Origin: Coenobita brevimanus
Taxonomy: Eukaryota; Arthropoda; Malacostraca; Decapoda; Coenobitidae
Reading direction: 5' to 3'
Assembly (NCBI GenBank): GCA_032717465.1
Contig: CM064683.1
Coordinates: 41,986,018-42,050,017, forward strand
Length of the DNA: 64,000 bases
Below the pieces are notes generated by a model. It was not told the origin of the DNA and did not search any database. It saw nothing but the letters and a program-made list of their open reading frames with translations. Below, piece by piece: positions 59,459-64,000 of this stretch. Position numbers and translations under genes: made by a program. Numbering within the stretch: the first letter of the stretch is position 1; every line of letters begins with the position of its first letter.

Positions 59459-60133
59459 ATTGAATAGGAAAACTAGTGCCAGGCAGCAAAGGCCATATGG
59501 CACTAAAGAAGAAATCATTGATATCGGTCAGGTAAAGCAATCATATGGAGGAAAGCATACGGATACGTGACAAAAAGGATATGAGAGCGGTAACCGAAAC
59601 GTGGGTGGATTCACCTAGATCAGCAAGTGAATGTGGATGGCGTAAGTTATCAAGGAAAGGGAAAGCACGATGACGCTCAGCAGAGTATCGAGGGCAGTCC
59701 AGTAGGAGATGCTCTACAGTAAGTACAACCTGACAGTAGAAGCAAAGAGGAGGTACTCCACCAGCCATCAAATAGCCATGTGTAAGACGGGTATGGCCTA
59801 AACGCAAACGTGCTAACGCTGTCTCCCACCGTCTGTTAGGATAGGAGGAAAATGACCAAGGCGAAACAGTGGGCTTAATGGAACGCAGCTTATTATTAGT
59901 AACATGGGACCACTCCAATTGCCATCGACGCTTAAGTGACAAAGAGGGAGATGGAAAAAAGTCACCTACTGGGAGACAGCTGGAGGATAATGTGTTAGAC
60001 GCTGCTGACCTGGCCAAAAAATCCACCTGCTCATTTCCTGCAATACCAACATGGCTCGGAACCCAACAAAAGGTGACTACTTTCCTCCTGGTAGCAATCC
60101 TGTACAACCACTCCTGAATTTTAAGAACAAGTT

Positions 60134-60139
<6 letters not shown>
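59455..60139 (-). pseudogene. 5'-truncated LINE fragment with RNase H domain end
   Basis: On the minus strand the open frame begins at the microsatellite edge as QLVLKIQEWLYRIATRRKVV and continues TFCWVPSHVGIAGNEQVDFL, the last conserved RNase HI motif (VPSH-GI-GNE-AD). It then has LARLRLGHTRLTHGYLM, PPLCFYC, LTVEHLLLDCPRYSAER, a Cys/His knuckle usual at the C-terminus of I-clade-type elements, and stops at 59541. RNase H in LINEs digests the RNA strand during reverse transcription. Only ~690 bp remain and both ends abut (GA)n, so it inserted within the microsatellite. Copy A has no such block. Confidence 0.88.

Positions 60140-60178
<39 letters not shown>
60139..60178. repeat. (GA)n microsatellite
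   Basis: About 20 GA units, the right-hand partner of the run at 59376. Confidence 0.97.
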
Positions 60179-60183
<5 letters not shown>

Positions 60184-60330
60184 GATTCCGGGGACCTGAA
60201 TGATGTAGGAATGAGTCTTATCCCATATTACTATATTGTTACCATCTCTTCCGGGTTTCTGGATCCTTCCTCACTCAGTCCTTTGGTAGGAAATCTTGAA
60301 AGGTAAGCTGATAGATCTTCAAAACTTGTT

Positions 60331-60488
60331 TGTGTACAGGAGGGGTCTCTGGCTTATGGAGTAAAGTTGAATGTGTTGCCTGGCGGGACGGTGAAGCTCA
60401 CACTCTGTGTGTGTACAGGAGGGGTCACTGGCTTTTGCAGTAAAGTTGAATGTGTTGCCTGGCGGGACGGCGAAGCTCACACTCTGGA
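60331..60488 (+). repeat. 79-bp tandem duplication in copy B
   Basis: TGTGTACAGGAGGGGTC to CGAAGCTCACACTCTG occurs at 60331 and 60410, but once in copy A (about 6907). Confidence 0.9.
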
Positions 60489-61557
60489 GCAGTGTTGTGG
60501 CGATGATAAACTGCTCCATCCTGACCTGATTCCTTCCCACCCGATGACGCCGGCCTGGAAAGAGGATAGGATTAGAACTAATATAACTCGTTAAAGATGT
60601 GGGATACGGAGGTCTGCTGGAGAAGTCAACAGGAAATACAAAATGCGATTCGTGAAAGATGTGAAGTAAGAAAACCTGCTGATAGGGCTGAAGAGAGTTT
60701 CGATGGTATGGTCGTATGGAGTGAAGGGATGTAGACAGTGGTGAAGAGAGTATACGAGTGAGTCTGAAGGTTGGGTAGAGGCGCGGGATGCCAAGGTGGC
60801 ATGATCGGGTAAATCATCGTGTAAGAGAGTGGAGCACAGAAGATACTTAGGCTAAATTAACAGACAGAACAGAGTTGGATGGAGGTGAAGGCCTGGGAGA
60901 GTAAGGTGGACTGATATGATAAAGCGACTTATAGAAAAATGGCAAGACTAACGAACAGATACAGTTGGATGAATTCCCGGTATGTACGGTGGAGCACCAT
61001 GACAAGGTCTGGACACCTATTTAACCTGACAGTCGTCAGACTGGCTCTGAAAAGAAATGCGAAGAATCCACTTTAAAATAATGTGAAGCTGGTTACCCCT
61101 CCGTGGTAGAGTCAACTTCTTGGTGCCTGAATAGTGAATGGATGATTGCCTAGCCCATTTCACTGAGTATGCTCTTGATAGTTCTCTATCGTACTTCTCT
61201 TCTCCCTTTCCATGACTTCTGAACCCTACCTCATTCCATCATTAAGTGACAATATCAAGTCCGGATGCTGCTGCTGCCAATGTGAATCTAACTCCAGCGA
61301 CTATTCGGTGGTAATATTGGCTTCCTTTGGCCCTATCCTTGGCATCACATTATTCCAGATGAAAAATCAATCCTAGAGCAGCCTAACCAACACAAAAAAG
61401 ATGATCCCTAGTGGTGGATATTTTCTACCTACTGGTCACTATAACTAGTACTGTAAGTCAGCATCCTGTCATTTAAATTACCGGTAGGGGGGAAAAAAAA
61501 GATGCACGGGTAATGTTACGATACTGAACGAAAGAGACTAATTCAGAAGGGCATTAA

Positions 61558-62387
61558 CCCCTACACCACGGGCTTGTTTACCAATGACTTACGTGTCCCG
61601 CGGGGTTATTTGGGCTCCGACAGACTCTCAAAAAATATTTGCCAAAAATCAGTTATTAGTCCTAGAATAATAAAATTAAATATGCTTATGGCACATACCT
61701 TCAGCTTTCTCCTGGAATGATTGTTGAGCCTTCGTCGGTTACCGTAGGACTTGTGGAGACCTCTGAAGTAGGGTAACGAAGTCTCCACTTTACACTTCCC
61801 GACAACCCGTAATATGATTACCACAGCCAGATACAAACACTATAAACACTATTCTACAATTTTCAAGTAGTTTGGGATCCATACTAAAAAAAAAAAAAAA
61901 ACTGTGAAAGCAATGGAAATTACGAGCGCGTCTGATCATCGCACTTGCGCTAGTTCGCTCTAGGCACTCTGTCATTTATTATTCATAAAACCCCTCACAC
62001 TTTATATTTCTATTACTATATCACACTTATATATATCTGGAGTCTTTCTCCATAAGTTTCCTTCAGTCGTATTAGTTTATTGTCACTGAAGTCATTCAAT
62101 TTTTCAGTCAGTAAAATACGTAGAGAGCCACGGATTCACTCTCACTGTTATAACATAAATTATTTGTACTCATATTCTTATATTACTAATTACTTACATT
62201 ACTATTTACATTTTCTATTCTATTTTCAATATTTACCCTGCTATTTTACTTACACTATGTTATTCACTGTCACTTTCAGTAAGATAAAACTATAATACAC
62301 TGTTCAATCATATGAACTGAACATCCATTGCTTTCACCTGCTATTTACACATTATTTCCAAATAATTCTGCTTCCACACTTGCACTG
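61558..62387 (-). other. piggyBac 3' non-coding region and terminal repeat
   Basis: AT-rich, with CCCCTACACCACGGGC at the end and GTGTCCCGCGGGGTTA 35 bp inside, possible subterminal binding palindrome (CCCGCGGGG). No second gene seen. Confidence 0.6.
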
Positions 62388-64000
62388 TTAGAACTGCTTC
62401 TGGCTGTGATAATCGAAGAAGCAGGTAACACAGAGGGGAACCTGGCACTCAGCGCACTGCCAAGAGGTGCGTTTATGCTCAGGTGTGCGGCGTGTGGTAT
62501 GCGCACATACCTGACACCTGCGAATCGCAGCCTTCCTTTTCCCTGTGGCAGGCATTAGCTCAAGTCTGTGCCGATCCGTATACGCCCTCTGCTCAAGTCG
62601 GTCGGGAAGTGTAACTGGATGGCACCTTGGAGTTGCTGCTTGCACCCTACCATATCTTTCCAGCAGCTGCTGGACACAAGTCCTGGCGAACAACCTCAGG
62701 GAGAAGGACTTGAGTGGCTTTACCTTCATCTTGTACAGGATGAAGGCGTTCAGCATCGTCATATCTATGAGATGCAGAAAAACTTTCCTGTACCACCTAG
62801 TATTCTTCCTGAGGCAGTCGATCTCATCAATCATCATGTCGGACTTGTCCACCAGCCACATGTTGATATTATAGTCCAACACAGCATCAGGTTTCATCAC
62901 AGGTTCGCCTGTCCTACGGTCGACCTTCCCACTGTCTCTCATCTCCCCCTTATGTACGGTGGTGAGCATGTGCACGACTCTCTTGTCATGCCACCGTATT
63001 GCCAGCATCTTCTCACACTTGCGTAGGTGCACGTCTCCTCACTGCGAGTTTCCTGCCTCTGGGAATTTGGGGAAGTTGGCACGATTACTTTTCACAGTGC
63101 CGCAGGAGCTAATGCCGTACTCAGAAAGGTATTTGGCAAGTTTCGGTGCTGTATAGTAGTTGTCTGTATACAGCACATGATTCCCACCAAAATACTTTTC
63201 TAGGTGCATTTTCACTACACAGCCTGAGAAGCCAAGGGGGTGAGTTTTATCGAGATTGACAGTGCTGGCTGAATATATGACGAAGTCAAGGATGTACCCC
63301 GTCTTACAGTCGCACAGTACAAAGAACTTAATTCCAAAGCAATGGCGTTTGCTTGGAATGTACTGAACAAACCGAAGACGTCCTCTGAATAAAACCAAGG
63401 ATTCATCAATGACAACCTTCTGAAATGGGTGGAAGAATGACATGAACTTATCCTTCATTCTGTTCAGAATCTCCCGGATCTTCCAGAGTGGGTCGGTTTG
63501 GGAAGGTACATCATTGTCGGCAAAGTGCAGGTTTCCCATGATGTTCCGGAAGCGATCTCTGGCCATGTACTTATTGAAGGTCGGTGAGGGTAGTAAGGGG
63601 TCCATGGACCAGTATTCTTCCAACTCATGCTTCTTGGAGTGTGGCATAAGAAGCATGAGGGCAAAGAACACATACAGCTCCTGCACTCCCAGCATGGTCC
63701 ACTGTTGCATCTTGGCTGCACCTGTACCACTAGCAGCACGTTGTGATTCGTACCTGTTGGTCTCATCACATATGTGCGGCATGACTTCGTCATCTAGGAA
63801 GGCCAAAAGGTAGTCGACACACTCAGCATTTTCGTCCATAGTGAAGGCAGGCTGAACTCCTGAGGAGCTCTCATCAAAAACCAGATTTTCGGGGACAAAA
63901 TCTGACCCTTCCGTCCACGCGAAGGCGTCCAGGATTCCCTGTCGTGGCGGTGGAGGGCGGGTGGTGGTGGTGGAGGTTGGCTGTGAGGGAGGCTTATCTC
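62388..64000 (-). pseudogene. piggyBac transposase, one in-frame TGA, N-terminus off-window
   Basis: Cut-and-paste DNA transposase acting at TTAA. The minus-strand frame is open from the window edge: RQGILDAFAWTEGSDFVPEN, then DYLLAFLDDEVMPHICDETN and YVFFALMLLMPHSKKHELEE. Counting from the Met at 63839, catalytic Asp145 is in VVIDESLVLFRGRL, Asp226 in VLYTDNYYTAPKLAKYL and Asp331 in NMWLVDKSDMM; the spacings (81 and 105) fit the piggyBac DDD fold. The C-terminus has CQVCAHTTRR, CAECQVPLCVTC and FDYH, the Cys-rich end-binding domain. A TGA at 63039-63041 splits the frame just before GDVHLRKCEKMLAIRWHDKR, with no frameshift; family alignments usually have a basic residue there, so a CGA-to-TGA change is likely. 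At least 53 residues precede the Met at 63839. Confidence 0.92.

Larger units (their letters stand above)
61554..64000 (-). mobile_element. piggyBac transposon, right end outside window
   Basis: The left boundary is the TTAA at 61554-61557 followed by CCCCTACACCACGGGC. Copy A continues through the same site (GGACATTAATGTCC, 7991-8002) without an insert, so the junction is exact. The transposase lies inside on the minus strand. The left end's first bases do not match the MITE at 3891, so the two belong to different subfamilies. The second inverted repeat and TTAA lie beyond 64000. Confidence 0.88.

Noticed and set aside
61558..61575. The MITE at 3891 as a deletion derivative of the piggyBac at 61558
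   Set aside because: Their terminal bases after TTAA differ (CCCTGGATCAGCAACC against CCCCTACACCACGGGC), so they are not the same subfamily.
62545..63813. Plus-strand frames over the piggyBac transposase
   Set aside because: Antisense shadows; the minus strand carries all family motifs.

Overview
This is a eukaryotic, intron- and repeat-dominated window. Dense (TA)n, (GA)n, (GT/CA)n and (GAT)n microsatellites, many non-LTR retrotransposons with (TAGA)n tails, piggyBac-type DNA elements, tRNA-derived SINEs and scattered CCTAA-like runs suggest an arthropod, most likely a decapod crustacean. That assignment is an inference from the repeat style, not a marker match. I see no bacterial operon, CRISPR array or rRNA gene. 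Only one ordinary-looking intact gene is visible: an intronless 252-residue protein kinase at 15.9-16.7 kb (minus strand) with a TATA box.

Layout. 1-3.5 kb: decayed Jockey-like LINE running off the left edge, split by a nested antisense LINE tail with clean target-site duplications. 3.5-8.0 kb (copy A) and 54.9-61.6 kb (copy B): a direct segmental duplication carrying the same broken gene of a multicopy, unnamed arthropod/cnidarian-type family. The two copies act as empty-site controls for each other: a TTAA-flanked MITE sits only in A; a foldback element, a hAT-like MITE, a LINE fragment and a near-complete piggyBac transposon sit only in B. 8-29 kb: mostly non-coding, with SINEs, a LINE remnant, the kinase gene with three 150-bp tandem repeats just 3' of it, a 1.8-kb TTAA-flanked inverted-repeat element, and a 0.4-kb palindrome bearing two divergent tRNA-Glu-like sequences.

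29.1-54.1 kb: the most unusual part. About 35 copies of a ~90-bp module (ending in a pyrimidine-rich CTCTCTTGTAG-type string, then GTAATATAGTG) alternate with 150-350-bp polypurine tracts and GATGGTGGT-rich tracts in a higher-order order. Inside the array lie a 12-kb inverted duplication (34.7-46.6 kb), a near full-length RTE-like LINE, a truncated LINE copy with a 13-bp target duplication, a 97-bp minisatellite, and a homogeneous 37-bp satellite (32 units) that visibly grew out of one module.

61.6-64 kb: piggyBac transposon on the minus strand, running off the right edge. Its DDD catalytic triad and C-terminal Cys-rich domain are readable, and one in-frame TGA breaks the reading frame. No genes here form a pathway together; the shared theme is transposition, duplication and tandem amplification.
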